DNA of 64,000 nucleotides, taken from contig VXPE01000122.1 of the NCBI GenBank assembly GCA_009839745.1, positions 51,418 to 115,417 on the forward strand. Reading direction: 5' to 3'. The notes under the pieces are model-generated. The model saw nothing but the letters and a program-made list of their open reading frames with translations, was not told the origin of the DNA and did no database searches. Positions 51,325 through 59,856 of the stretch are shown in pieces. Both the position numbers and the translations under genes were made by a program. Numbering within the stretch: position 1 is the first letter of the stretch; each line of letters opens with the position of its first letter. The DNA comes from Candidatus Poribacteria bacterium (GTDB taxonomy: Bacteria > Poribacteria > WGA-4E > WGA-3G).

Positions 51325-52743
51325 TTATAGTGCGTTTAAGAGTGTAAGTGCTGCCGCCTCTCCACTCTGAATACAGTCTGGGATCCCAACCCCATGGTAC
51401 CCATTTCCTGCGAGTGCTAACCCCGGCAGTGCGCTCGCGAACTGCTCTATACTACTGACAACCTCTTGGTGCCCGACCTGATACTGTGCCATCGCTTGTG
51501 CATGTTTAGTAACATCGGCAAACCGCGGGGCGTTTTTCAGTCCGAGAAGTGGTGTTAAATCTGCCTGACACAATTCGATGAGCTCGATCTCAGTTTTTCT
51601 GGACGTGGGTTCGCCAACGAAGGCGCGCAGCAGAACGTGATCGGTTGGCGCGCGATTTTCAAATTTAACGCTACTGAAAGAACATCCGATGAGAGAGAGG
51701 TTTTCCGTAGCAGGCACAACAAATCCCATGCCATCCAATGGGTGTGTGATATCCTCACGGCGGAATGCCAAATTGACTGTTGCCGAGGAGGCGTAGGGGA
51801 TTACTTTGAGTTTTGAGGTAAGCGGACTTGATAGATCCCCGATGAGTGCTGCTGTATGTGGGGCAGGAAGGGCAATGCAGAGAAGTTCGGTGTTTAGCAT
51901 TTCCCCGTTAGCGAGTGAAACATGCCACCTGTTCCCATCGCTCGCTTGCTGAATACGTTCCACTTTCGCATTTAATCTGATACTGTTGGATACGGCTTGG
52001 GTAAGTGTATCTGTCAGTGTCTGCATTCCAGACTTAAACGAAAGAAAAAGGCTGTAGCGAGGTCCACTTGTGTCTCGACTCGTTTCGGACGCTTGTTTTT
52101 TCTGAGCGCGGAGTGCCTTGATAATGCTGCCGTGCGCCTTTTCCATTTCCAAGAATCTGGGGAACGTTGCCTTTAGGCTTAAATTTTCGGCATCTGAGGT
52201 ATAAATACCTCCTATCATAGGTTGTGCCATCCGTGTGAAAGCTTCAGTGCCGAGGCGACGCCTGACGAAGTGTGCGACTGCTTCGTCTGTGTCCCGTCCT
52301 CTGCGGGGAATAATGAGGTCCAGCACCATTCGCAATTTGCCGCGCCAACTGAAGAGAGGCGTTTTTAAAAACGGCATGAACGCCCCTGGCGCCATCATGT
52401 AAAAACCTTCAGGGACAGGATGCAACGTCCCGTTCCGAATTATAAAACTTCGACGGACTTTTGGGTTGGTCCCAATGAATTGATCCGCAATACCAAGTTC
52501 TTCGCATAATGCCTTTGCCGCGGGTTTGGTGGAAATAAAGGCATCGGGCCCGTGTTCCATGAGAAATCCATCGCGGTGTTCAGTTTCAATGATACCACCG
52601 ACACGTCCACTCGCTTCAAGGAGTGTAACGTCAAGCGGAATATCGCGTGCAGCAGCCTCGCGCTGCAAACGGTAGCAGGCGGCTAAACCTGTGATACCGC
52701 CTCCGATAACAATGGCATGTTTTCTACCCGAGTTTTCCGACAT
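51325..52743 (-). CDS. hemG: Protoporphyrinogen oxidase (oxygen-dependent, HemY type)
   Basis: A FAD enzyme of 472 residues that oxidises protoporphyrinogen IX to protoporphyrin IX, the next-to-last haem step. The dinucleotide loop is VIGGGITGLAACYRL, followed by VTLLEASGRVGGIIETEHRDGFLMEHGPDAF, the family hallmark, seen here in full. Further landmarks are RMAQPMIGGIYTSDAENLSL and the C-terminal LALAGNGYHGVGIPDCIQSG flavin-binding end. The symbol hemY is used in Bacillus for this enzyme. It follows hemH after 35 bases, within a hemE-MBL-hemH-hemG run. Confidence 0.95.
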   Translation of the reverse strand: MSENSGRKHAIVIGGGITGLAACYRLQREAAARDIPLDVTLLEASGRVGGIIETEHRDGFLMEHGPDAFISTKPAAKALCEELGIADQFIGTNPKVRRSFIIRNGTLHPVPEGFYMMAPGAFMPFLKTPLFSWRGKLRMVLDLIIPRRGRDTDEAVAHFVRRRLGTEAFTRMAQPMIGGIYTSDAENLSLKATFPRFLEMEKAHGSIIKALRAQKKQASETSRDTSGPRYSLFLSFKSGMQTLTDTLTQAVSNSIRLNAKVERIQQASDGNRWHVSLANGEMLNTELLCIALPAPHTAALIGDLSSPLTSKLKVIPYASSATVNLAFRREDITHPLDGMGFVVPATENLSLIGCSFSSVKFENRAPTDHVLLRAFVGEPTSRKTEIELIELCQADLTPLLGLKNAPRFADVTKHAQAMAQYQVGHQEVVSSIEQFASALPGLALAGNGYHGVGIPDCIQSGEAAALTLLNAL

Positions 52744-52778
52744 AAGGTTTCATTCAAGCAAAGTGCGTAAGTCCTCAT

Positions 52779-53729
52779 TTATTTTTCTTGTGTGGCCTTT
52801 TCACAGACAAAGTCCGCTAACATCCCGATAAACTTAGGATGATCCCCGACCGTGCCTGCCCGAATGAAATCGATGCCACACGCTTCCGCGGTTTCTGCCG
52901 CCTCTATGTCCAAATCATAGAGCACCTCGACATGGTCGCAGAGGAAACCGATTGGTGAAGCGACGACGGTATCAACGCCCTCTTCCTTCCGGGCTTTAAG
53001 CCAATCATTGATATCGGGCTGTATCCACGGAATAGGGCTATTTTCCACCTCGCTCTGATATGCTAAACTGAATCGGGTTTTTCCAATTTGTTCAGCGACT
53101 GCCTCGCCTGTTTTTTCAAATTGTTGTGTATAGGGTGAAGTATTCGCCGCTGCCTGGGGGATAGCGTGCGCAGTGAAAACAAGTTCAGCGTGTGCTAACT
53201 TGTCGCCACATGCCGTTTCAATGATTTCAGCAATGGCACCAACGTAACCTGCGTGTGTGTACCACGGATCGAGATAATCAACAGTCGGTTTCTCACCATC
53301 CACTGCATCGATTCCTTTTTTTACGGTTTGTTGGTACCATTCCCAACTGACTGCAGATTGGTGGGGCGCCATGATAATTCCGAGTATTTTGCGGTGTCCT
53401 TTTTGTGCCATTTTCGCTATGACCTCTTTTAAATAGGGGTCCCAATGTCTGAATCCAGCGTAAACAGGCAAGGGTAGATCGCGGGCTTGCAGTGCGGTTT
53501 GTAGTGCGTCGGCTTGTTTAAAAGTCAATTCGTTGAATGGCGAAAATCCGCCCAATTTTACGTAGTGGGCTGAGATGTCTTTTACACGTTCCTTTTGAGA
53601 TTCAGCCTCCCCAGCAATCCCTTCGACAAAACAGTAGGCTTCGCCGGGACACATATCTTTATTGTATTTTTGACAGCAGCCGGGTGTGGGTCCACCGAAT
53701 GCCACGAGTAAGACGCTATCGTATTTCAT
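52779..53729 (-). CDS. hemH: Ferrochelatase
   Basis: Inserts Fe(II) into protoporphyrin IX to make haem (coproporphyrin in some lineages). 316 residues. Landmarks are VLLVAFGGPTPGCCQKY at the start, PVYAGFRHWDPYLKE, IIMAPHQSAVSWEWYQQ, the conserved His in VFTAHAIPQAAA, and VVASPIGFLCDHVEVLYDLDIEA near the end. GGAGG lies before the ATG. Genes on either side supply its substrate (hemG) and an unidentified hydrolase. Confidence 0.93.
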   Translation of the reverse strand: MKYDSVLLVAFGGPTPGCCQKYNKDMCPGEAYCFVEGIAGEAESQKERVKDISAHYVKLGGFSPFNELTFKQADALQTALQARDLPLPVYAGFRHWDPYLKEVIAKMAQKGHRKILGIIMAPHQSAVSWEWYQQTVKKGIDAVDGEKPTVDYLDPWYTHAGYVGAIAEIIETACGDKLAHAELVFTAHAIPQAAANTSPYTQQFEKTGEAVAEQIGKTRFSLAYQSEVENSPIPWIQPDINDWLKARKEEGVDTVVASPIGFLCDHVEVLYDLDIEAAETAEACGIDFIRAGTVGDHPKFIGMLADFVCEKATQEK

Positions 53730-53741
53730 TTTTGTTTCCTC

Positions 53742-55199
53742 CTATGCCATATTCGCTAACTGTGCTGGCATATACCTTGCATCAGCGGCGATCGCCTTCG
53801 CGAAAGCTTCACGAGCGAGTGCCTCGTCTCCATTGGTCCGATGTGCGAGTCCAATACAGAAGTAGGCTTGCGCGAGTTGTGTTCCTTCAATCCCAATGAC
53901 GAGCGATTTATAGATGGACTCCAGTCCTGTCTTTGTTTCGTCGCCGTTGCGATAGGCAGAAAGGATGTGGTTGTACCCACGCAAAAGATATGCTGGCGCG
54001 TGATCAGGGTCCAATTCAAGTGCAATATTGAGTGCTTTTTTGGCTTCAGCGAAGAAGTCCCCCTTTTCAAGGACACTTGACACGGTGCGTGATGCTTGTG
54101 TGAGCAAATTTGCGTATTCCGTCCAAGCGTCGGGTAGATTCGGATATTGTTGGGTTGCGGTTTTTAAAATAGCAATTGCTAAACCAAAGTCATTACCTTC
54201 CGCGACCTCTTCGGCGGTTTCTCGGTAAGACTGAAAGTCTTCAAGTGCTTGTGTTTTTTGGTGAAGTTTTTCGGTATCCGCTGTCGGAATAGCCGAAGGT
54301 TTCAGATGTTGCCAACCCGGTTCTGGATCGTCGATTAACCCGCGATATACCCGCAAAATTGCATAACGGGGTGTTCCCCATACTTCAGCAATAGCGCGAA
54401 TCCAGTCGGGTAAGTTGGCTTCCATTTCAGCGAGCAGTGTATTCAAGGACATGCCCCGTTCAACACGTTTTCGGACTTCTGTTAGGAAATAGGACTCAAT
54501 CTCAAGCAAGCGGTCGATTTCGGTGTCACGCGCTAAGGGTCCGTGTCCCGGTAGGACAGATTTAGGTCCGTATGCCCGGAGCTCCGTAATTGTATTGATC
54601 CAATCGTGGTTCGCCATGAGTCCTTCATTCATAACGGGCTGTCCAAAGATGGGGAAACTCCCTGTCATAACGGTATCGCCAGAGACGATACAATCTTCCG
54701 CTGGAATTCTGATAGCAGTGGCATCGTCCGTTTCTGCCTTTCCCAAGTAAACGAGATGTAGCGGTTGATTCCCCAAATCGAGTTCAGTTTCATGTGTGAA
54801 GGTCTGTTGTGGTAGAAAAGGCGGATCGCCGAGTGTGAAGCCGCGGGAACGCAGAAATGCCTCCTGCCGTGGGGACCTATTCACCATGAAATCTTTGGTC
54901 ATCTCGCGAGCGACAACCGTCGCTCCAGCGTCATGGAAAACAGTGTTTCCATTGGTATGATCCCAATGGTAATGTGTGTTAATTGCATACAGTATCGGTT
55001 TATCCGTAATAGTGCGGATGGCATCACGCAACCGTCGTGCCATCATTTGGTTGACTTGTGTATCAATTACCGCCACTCCTTTATCTCCAATGATAATAGA
55101 AGAATTTACAATATTACGAAAAAGATATACTCGCTCTGTCACTTCAACGAGCTGCCCGTATTGTCGTGGGGCAAAGGGATTTTCAAGGATGTTTTTCAT
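53742..55199 (-). CDS. Metallo-beta-lactamase fold hydrolase with TPR tail
   Basis: 485 residues. The MBL domain has the zinc motif H76-x-H78-x-D80-H81 (NTHYHWDHTNG), a second-site Asp in DCIVSGDTVM and His in LPGHGPL. After the core, IRAIAEVWGTPRYAILRVYRG followed by GWQHLKPSA resembles the dimerisation segment of alkylsulfatase-type MBL enzymes. The last 150 residues carry tetratricopeptide-like repeats (ALNIALELDPDHAPAYLLRGYN). No signal peptide. It is inserted between hemE and hemH with gaps of 8 and 12 bases, so it is surely co-transcribed. Its link to haem synthesis is unknown. It could instead be a sulfatase or lactonase. Confidence 0.8.
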   Translation of the reverse strand: MKNILENPFAPRQYGQLVEVTERVYLFRNIVNSSIIIGDKGVAVIDTQVNQMMARRLRDAIRTITDKPILYAINTHYHWDHTNGNTVFHDAGATVVAREMTKDFMVNRSPRQEAFLRSRGFTLGDPPFLPQQTFTHETELDLGNQPLHLVYLGKAETDDATAIRIPAEDCIVSGDTVMTGSFPIFGQPVMNEGLMANHDWINTITELRAYGPKSVLPGHGPLARDTEIDRLLEIESYFLTEVRKRVERGMSLNTLLAEMEANLPDWIRAIAEVWGTPRYAILRVYRGLIDDPEPGWQHLKPSAIPTADTEKLHQKTQALEDFQSYRETAEEVAEGNDFGLAIAILKTATQQYPNLPDAWTEYANLLTQASRTVSSVLEKGDFFAEAKKALNIALELDPDHAPAYLLRGYNHILSAYRNGDETKTGLESIYKSLVIGIEGTQLAQAYFCIGLAHRTNGDEALAREAFAKAIAADARYMPAQLANMA

Positions 55200-55207
55200 T
55201 TTTTTAA

Positions 55208-56287
55208 TTAAAAAGTTTTTGCGATGTGTACGAAATGCTTAACATTTTCAAATGGCGTATCTCTGTGTAGACCGTGACTCAAGTTCAAAATATGTCCAGT
55301 TTTTCCACCCTGTTTTAGACAGGTCTCAACGGCTTCGGTGATGTCTGCAGGTGTGCCATCGCGAAGAATGTCGTTATCGACGTTTCCTTGAAAGGCGACG
55401 GCACCGTTCGCGTTTGCTTTGGCTTTGCTAAGGTCTACACATTTTCCAATGCTTAGAACATTTGCCCCACTCTGATGCATTAAATCTATGTAACTACACT
55501 CTTTTGCGAACAGGATTCCTGGGGCTTCTGGATTGAGCTCGGCGAAAATCCGCTGATGATAAGGAAAAGCGAACTCTTTATATATCTGCCGCGGTAAGAC
55601 ATCGGCGATGGACTCGAACAGTTGCACTATTTGGACCCCCTCGCTGATTTGGTAGTTCAAGTAGTTAATAGTCATATTGGTCAACTTGTTTAGCAGCCGA
55701 TGTAGGAGGTCAGGTGCTTCCTCCATCATTTGAAAGACCGGTGCTGCTTTTTCAGACGCTCCCGAACCTCGTTTGATCGGACTTTCCCCTGCAATGAGGA
55801 AAAAAGCAAGCGTCAAAGGTGCCCCGGCGAAACCGATAAGGGGCAGTTCCTCATTCAAGGTTTCGCGTAGGTTGCGAATGACTTTTCCTGTGAACGCCAA
55901 TTGTGTAGGGGGTTCATCAACGGGTCGAAGTGCGTCTATTTGTGCTTGTGTGCGGATCGGTGGGTTTAAAATGGGTCCTGGATGGAATCGGAAATGTGCG
56001 CCCATGGGGGCGAGAGGGGTAAGAATGTCTTTGTAGACAATGATGGCATCAACACCGATACGTTTGGGCAGCAGCGATATTTTGACTGCCGATTCGACCT
56101 CCGTTTGGGACATCGGTGCAGGGCAGGTTCGAAAGAGGCGTTCCAATGGGAGATTAAGCTCACGTCGAATCTGTCGGTAAACGGGATCTGATCTGCCTGC
56201 TTGCCGCATCATCCACACTGGGACACGCTCCACAGGCAGACATCTCGATGCGCGAAGAAGTAAGTCATTTTTTAATTGTCGTTTCAT
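55208..56287 (-). CDS. hemE: Uroporphyrinogen decarboxylase
   Basis: Decarboxylates uroporphyrinogen III to coproporphyrinogen III, a cytoplasmic cofactor-free enzyme. 359 residues. Landmarks are VPVWMMRQAGRSDPVYR near the N-terminus, IVYKDILTPLAPMGAHF, LIGFAGAPLTLAFFLIAG, VQLFESIADVLPRQIY and the C-terminal AVAFQGNVDNDILRDG with HILNLSHGLHRDTP. It heads the haem run on this strand, 19 bases after the LamG-domain gene. Confidence 0.95.
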   Translation of the reverse strand: MKRQLKNDLLLRASRCLPVERVPVWMMRQAGRSDPVYRQIRRELNLPLERLFRTCPAPMSQTEVESAVKISLLPKRIGVDAIIVYKDILTPLAPMGAHFRFHPGPILNPPIRTQAQIDALRPVDEPPTQLAFTGKVIRNLRETLNEELPLIGFAGAPLTLAFFLIAGESPIKRGSGASEKAAPVFQMMEEAPDLLHRLLNKLTNMTINYLNYQISEGVQIVQLFESIADVLPRQIYKEFAFPYHQRIFAELNPEAPGILFAKECSYIDLMHQSGANVLSIGKCVDLSKAKANANGAVAFQGNVDNDILRDGTPADITEAVETCLKQGGKTGHILNLSHGLHRDTPFENVKHFVHIAKTF

Positions 56288-56306
56288 ACGGGTTGGAATT
56301 ACCTCT

Positions 56307-57155
56307 TTAGCGTGTTTTTAGATCGCCCCACATCGTTGCCAATTTATCTGTAGGTTCCACCGGAGCGACCCCCAGAACTTTGCCGACTCCTTCTTCCATG
56401 AGTGTTTTAATATCCGCCTCACTCAAGGCATCGCTGAACATAGCTACATCGTCGATGATGCCTTTGAAATATCCGCCGTCACATCCGTGGCCTGCCGGGC
56501 AGAGTCCACTTCCGATGAGTAAGCCTTTTTCAGGTTCACCGACCTTATTCGGTCCCTTTGCTTTAAATGCGCCATCGATGTAGAGTTCGTATTCAGTGCC
56601 GTTGTAGATACCGGCGACAAAATACCATTCTTCTGGTTTATCGACGGGTGTGTTCGCGGCGGCACAACCGGCTTGGCAGCTTTTGAACTCAAAGTTGCCG
56701 TCGTTCCACAATTCAAACCACCAATTCGCGCCGCCACCGTCCCCCGGGTTCCCGTTTGCAATGATGAGCGTAGCTGATCCCTTACCGGCTGGATTGTTAC
56801 CGCCAACAGCCGTCGGATGCATCCAGAAGGTGACTGTGAATACCTCCGGATTGAACAGAAGTGATGGAGCGATTTCAACGTAATCATCCTTTCCATCGAA
56901 GATGACGGCTTTCCCGAACTGTCCGTCTTCCCATTTCGTGCCTTCTTTGAGTTCACCATCGTTGTCGTTCCCGGACAAATCTTCGGCAATTTTTCCACTC
57001 CCTTCATCGAAGAGCCAGATTCCCACAACCGTCTTTGGATCAATTTTGGCGTTGCTTGTCGTAGCACAATATAGGGTGAGGAATACGACTCCAAAGCCTA
57101 CAAGCATCCTGCACCCCTCGGATTTGTCAACAAGGCATCTTACGAGAGAATTCAT
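56307..57155 (-). CDS. LamG/concanavalin-like domain secreted protein
   Basis: 282 residues. A signal peptide (VGFGVVFLTLYCATTSNA) is followed by a LamG-type jelly-roll domain: GIWLFDEGSGKIAEDLSGN, AVIFDGKDDYVEIA, FTVTFWMHP, WYFVAGIYNGTEYELYIDG and GIIDDVAMFSDALSE, in the usual order. Such domains bind glycans or proteins. A short C-terminal tail follows. Its ATG overlaps the stop of the preceding small membrane gene (ATGA), so translation is coupled. Exported, ligand unknown. Confidence 0.85.
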   Translation of the reverse strand: MNSLVRCLVDKSEGCRMLVGFGVVFLTLYCATTSNAKIDPKTVVGIWLFDEGSGKIAEDLSGNDNDGELKEGTKWEDGQFGKAVIFDGKDDYVEIAPSLLFNPEVFTVTFWMHPTAVGGNNPAGKGSATLIIANGNPGDGGGANWWFELWNDGNFEFKSCQAGCAAANTPVDKPEEWYFVAGIYNGTEYELYIDGAFKAKGPNKVGEPEKGLLIGSGLCPAGHGCDGGYFKGIIDDVAMFSDALSEADIKTLMEEGVGKVLGVAPVEPTDKLATMWGDLKTR

Positions 57156-57496
57156 TGTGAAAGGTCCCCCTTCTGGTGTCGCTCAAGAAACTGCCTGAGT
57201 TTGGCAAAACTTTTTACGTTTTTCATGATTCTGCCGCTTTCCCGTTCTTCGAGATAGAGAAAAAAGCCCATAAAATAGAGGCTCACTAAAAACAGCAGAA
57301 ATCCTATGAAACACTGTGCGATTGCCCAGTAGTTTGGTTTTAAACTGAGGTAAGGGGTGACAGCGCCAGTGTCGGTCTTTGCGTCGGTTGCGTCTTGCTG
57401 AGGCCATTCCACCGAAACGAAGCCACTCCACCCAGTTATTCCAAGAGATAAGAAAGCGATTGAAAGGACAAAAAGGATGAAAAATGGGATGCCCAT
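57152..57496 (-). CDS. Small membrane protein, 114 residues
   Basis: Two hydrophobic segments (FFILFVLSIAFLSLGITGW and IAQCFIGFLLFLVSLYFMGFF) separated by a loop rich in Asp/Thr, then a basic cytoplasmic tail (LEERESGRIMKNVKSF). Not a recognised family. It is coupled by a 4-base overlap to the LamG protein gene downstream and starts 12 bases after the zinc dehydrogenase stop. Function unknown. Confidence 0.65.
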   Translation of the reverse strand: MGIPFFILFVLSIAFLSLGITGWSGFVSVEWPQQDATDAKTDTGAVTPYLSLKPNYWAIAQCFIGFLLFLVSLYFMGFFLYLEERESGRIMKNVKSFAKLRQFLERHQKGDLSQ

Positions 57497-57508
57497 ATTC
57501 TTTACAAG

Positions 57509-58579
57509 TTAAGCAGAAACTTTTATCAAGCCCTTCGTACAACCGTCTTCACGATTGCGGACCTTTGTTATCCCTTCAACAAGTGATTCAAGCGGGAATT
57601 CGTGGCTGATGATTTGGTCCATATTGACATCGCCACTCGAAATGAGCTGCACTGCCTCTTCCCACGTATCAGGTGCCAACCAAGAGAACCTGATGGTTTT
57701 GTCCATAAGAATCGTATCAAGGATGGGAACCTGCATTACATCCGTATCGCCAGGCAGTCCAAAGATAACGACAGTTGCGTGTCTACCTGTAACTTCTAAG
57801 GCGGTATGGATCGCGTCAAGTGAGCTGGTCGCTGTAATTGCACGATCTGCCAATTCGCCATCGTTGAGTTCCTGAATCAGAGTACCTAAGTCTTCTACAT
57901 AGTGCGGGGAGTTGGTATCACTAACGTTGACGACTACGTCAGCTCCGAGTGCCTTACCGCAATCCAAACGATAATCACGGGTTCCGACAAGGAGGACGTT
58001 CTTCAAGCCGCGGCTTTTTAGGACTTGCACCATCATCAAACCGATAGGACCGGGTCCGAAGACGACGGCGGTTTGACCTTCTTCGGCGTTAAGATTGTTG
58101 ACGGCATAGAGTCCACATGCGAGCGGCTCTGTGAGTGCACCTTGGTCATAGGTCACGTTATCGGGTAACTTGACTGTCCATCGATAATCTGAGACTGCAT
58201 ATTCCGCGAAGCCTCCATCAACACCTACACCTAAGACGCGTTTTTCGGGACACAAGTTGGACAATCCTTTCTGACTCCAGAAGGAATCTGGATTAGATTG
58301 AACAGGATTGACGACAACTCGATCTCCTACTTTGAATCCACCTGTTTTTCCTGCTTCGCTGCCAACCTCGACGACTTCACCGGTAAATTCGTGTCCAAGG
58401 ATAAGTGGTCCTTTCCCGTCGTCGGTTTCAAGCGAACTATTGCCGAAATAATATGCTACGTCCGAACCACAGATACCTACCGAACGGACCTGGACGAGTA
58501 GGTCATTGTCACCGGCTGCTGGCACGGGCCGATCTTCGAGGCTCATTGATTCGGGTTCATAGAAAATTTGGGATTGCAT
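57509..58579 (-). CDS. Zinc alcohol dehydrogenase family protein lacking the structural-zinc Cys cluster
   Basis: An MDR-superfamily dehydrogenase of 356 residues. The catalytic-site motifs are intact (VGICGSDVAYYF and GHEFTGEVVEVG), and so is the NAD loop VFGPGPIGLMMVQ. The lobe that normally holds four structural-zinc cysteines reads NPVQSNPDSFWSQKGLSNLC, with only one Cys, so structural zinc is probably absent. It resembles L-iditol/sorbitol dehydrogenase-like enzymes, some of which lack this zinc. AAGGAGAAGG precedes the ATG. It is the first gene of the long minus-strand run that includes the haem genes. Confidence 0.87.
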   Translation of the reverse strand: MQSQIFYEPESMSLEDRPVPAAGDNDLLVQVRSVGICGSDVAYYFGNSSLETDDGKGPLILGHEFTGEVVEVGSEAGKTGGFKVGDRVVVNPVQSNPDSFWSQKGLSNLCPEKRVLGVGVDGGFAEYAVSDYRWTVKLPDNVTYDQGALTEPLACGLYAVNNLNAEEGQTAVVFGPGPIGLMMVQVLKSRGLKNVLLVGTRDYRLDCGKALGADVVVNVSDTNSPHYVEDLGTLIQELNDGELADRAITATSSLDAIHTALEVTGRHATVVIFGLPGDTDVMQVPILDTILMDKTIRFSWLAPDTWEEAVQLISSGDVNMDQIISHEFPLESLVEGITKVRNREDGCTKGLIKVSA

Positions 58580-58642
58580 TATCCTTCTCCTTAAGTTTTT
58601 AGTGAATACAGTAATTTTAGCATATCCGAAATTTAAATTACA

Positions 58643-58796
58643 ATTTTTAATTTTTCCTTGCGGAGGAACGAAGTGGGTTTGGACTTTTAGATGCCTTTCT
58701 TATATCCGCTTGCGTGTTTTTGCTTGGGGTTTTTGATAGGGTGTTTCTGCGTATTTCTGCGTATTTCCGCGTATTGTTGCAAGCTACGGGTTTGAG
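58643..58796 (+). repeat. Dispersed composite repeat, longest copy
   Basis: Begins with a reverse CCGCAAGG-ATTAAAAA motif (TTTTTAATTTTTCCTTGCGG), then GAACGAAGTGG, then TATATCCGCTTGCGTG, an internal run of TTTCTGCGTA units, and ends GCAAGCTACGGGTTTG. Parts recur at 4967-5035, 27544-27598 and 40412-40460. It fills the 220-base gap between two genes; nothing else is seen there. Confidence 0.7.
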
Positions 58797-58799
58797 AGT

Positions 58800-59642
58800 T
58801 CAAAAGGTAAATCGCATTTCCAGAAATAGCAGCCGACTGCAGAACTCACCGAGAAGCACTGTGATGATGGCAATAAAGAGGAAACCGGTCGCAGCTCGTG
58901 TCGCACCAAGCACATCACGGGCAACAGATTTCGGACGTAAGCAGTCCCACGTAATGAAGTAGAGGAACAACGTGCCAGCGATCCCTATGAGTACCCGCAT
59001 GCTGAAGATGATCTGATAAAAGAGGTTAAAAGATACGGTATCTGTGGATTGCTGTCTGAAAAAGAGGTTCAAGCAGAGGAGCAGTGTCACACCGGAAAGT
59101 GTGCAGAGTAGGACAGTATTAAACCGTTTCAGATAAACCACAGGCAAATCAGGGACCACGAGGTACCAATGCCCAAACCACATCCCGCTGTGGACTGCCC
59201 CGAGTAGTGCAGCCGCCATCAAGAATTGAAGTGATAACAAAAACATTTCGCCCGGAAGTTGTATGATTTGAAGATACCGCTGGGTACTCAAAATCAACCA
59301 CACCCCACCGGAGATAAGTCCACTCAAGAAGAGGAACCTTGTAAGGAGTGGCGTTTTGAACCACCAACTCAGTGTGTAGACGAGGACAATGAAAACGAAA
59401 CAGATAACAGAAATGGACTCGGGATTCTGCCAATATCCGAAGAAGTTACGAAATGTGACGGGCTGCTGATGAAGCACAAGGTTTGCACATCGCGATAATC
59501 CGCTTACGAGCAGATAGATACTCCCCATTAAACGGTAGAAATTCGGACCCACTAATCCTGTAGGGACTAAGAGGAGGAGCGCAAACCCACCCACTGCCAG
59601 TTGGCTGAAAACAAGATAGAAGACATCAAGGATACTAAACAT
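58800..59642 (-). CDS. Integral membrane protein, about eight helices
   Basis: 280 residues, almost entirely hydrophobic. Helices can be read at LAVGGFALLLLVPTGLVG, ISVICFVFIVLVYTL, FLFLSGLISGGVWLIL, FLLSLQFLMAAALLGAVH, TVLLCTLSGVTLLLCLNLFF, MRVLIGIAGTLFLYFITW and AATGFLFIAIITVLLGE. No family was recognised with certainty. The AVHSGMWFGHWYLV segment contains histidines within the membrane, as in some respiratory-complex or NrfD-like proteins, so a redox role is possible but speculative. It follows the ribosomal block on the same strand after 263 bases of hairpin-rich spacer. Confidence 0.65.
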   Translation of the reverse strand: MFSILDVFYLVFSQLAVGGFALLLLVPTGLVGPNFYRLMGSIYLLVSGLSRCANLVLHQQPVTFRNFFGYWQNPESISVICFVFIVLVYTLSWWFKTPLLTRFLFLSGLISGGVWLILSTQRYLQIIQLPGEMFLLSLQFLMAAALLGAVHSGMWFGHWYLVVPDLPVVYLKRFNTVLLCTLSGVTLLLCLNLFFRQQSTDTVSFNLFYQIIFSMRVLIGIAGTLFLYFITWDCLRPKSVARDVLGATRAATGFLFIAIITVLLGEFCSRLLFLEMRFTF

Positions 59643-59797
59643 CCGATGAAGGTCCTATTCCTAATGAAGATAAAGAAATAAATCGGGTAATTACTACGAA
59701 CAGGGTCGCTTGTAATCGTGCTACTTATAGCACGTTTGGAAGTCCCTGATAAAATCATCAAGTTTCGTCAAAAAACGGTAACCCATTACAGTTCGCC

Positions 59798-59829
59798 GTA
59801 GAGCGATGAATTGGAGCATCGCTATGCTC
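59798..59829. repeat. REP-like hairpin with GTAG foot
   Basis: GTAG is followed by AGCGATG (59802-59808) pairing with CATCGCT (59817-59823). A second, overlapping pair is GAGCAT (59814-59819) and ATGCTC (59824-59829). Confidence 0.6.
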
Positions 59830-59856
59830 AAGAACCATAATGGGTTTACCTGTCGT

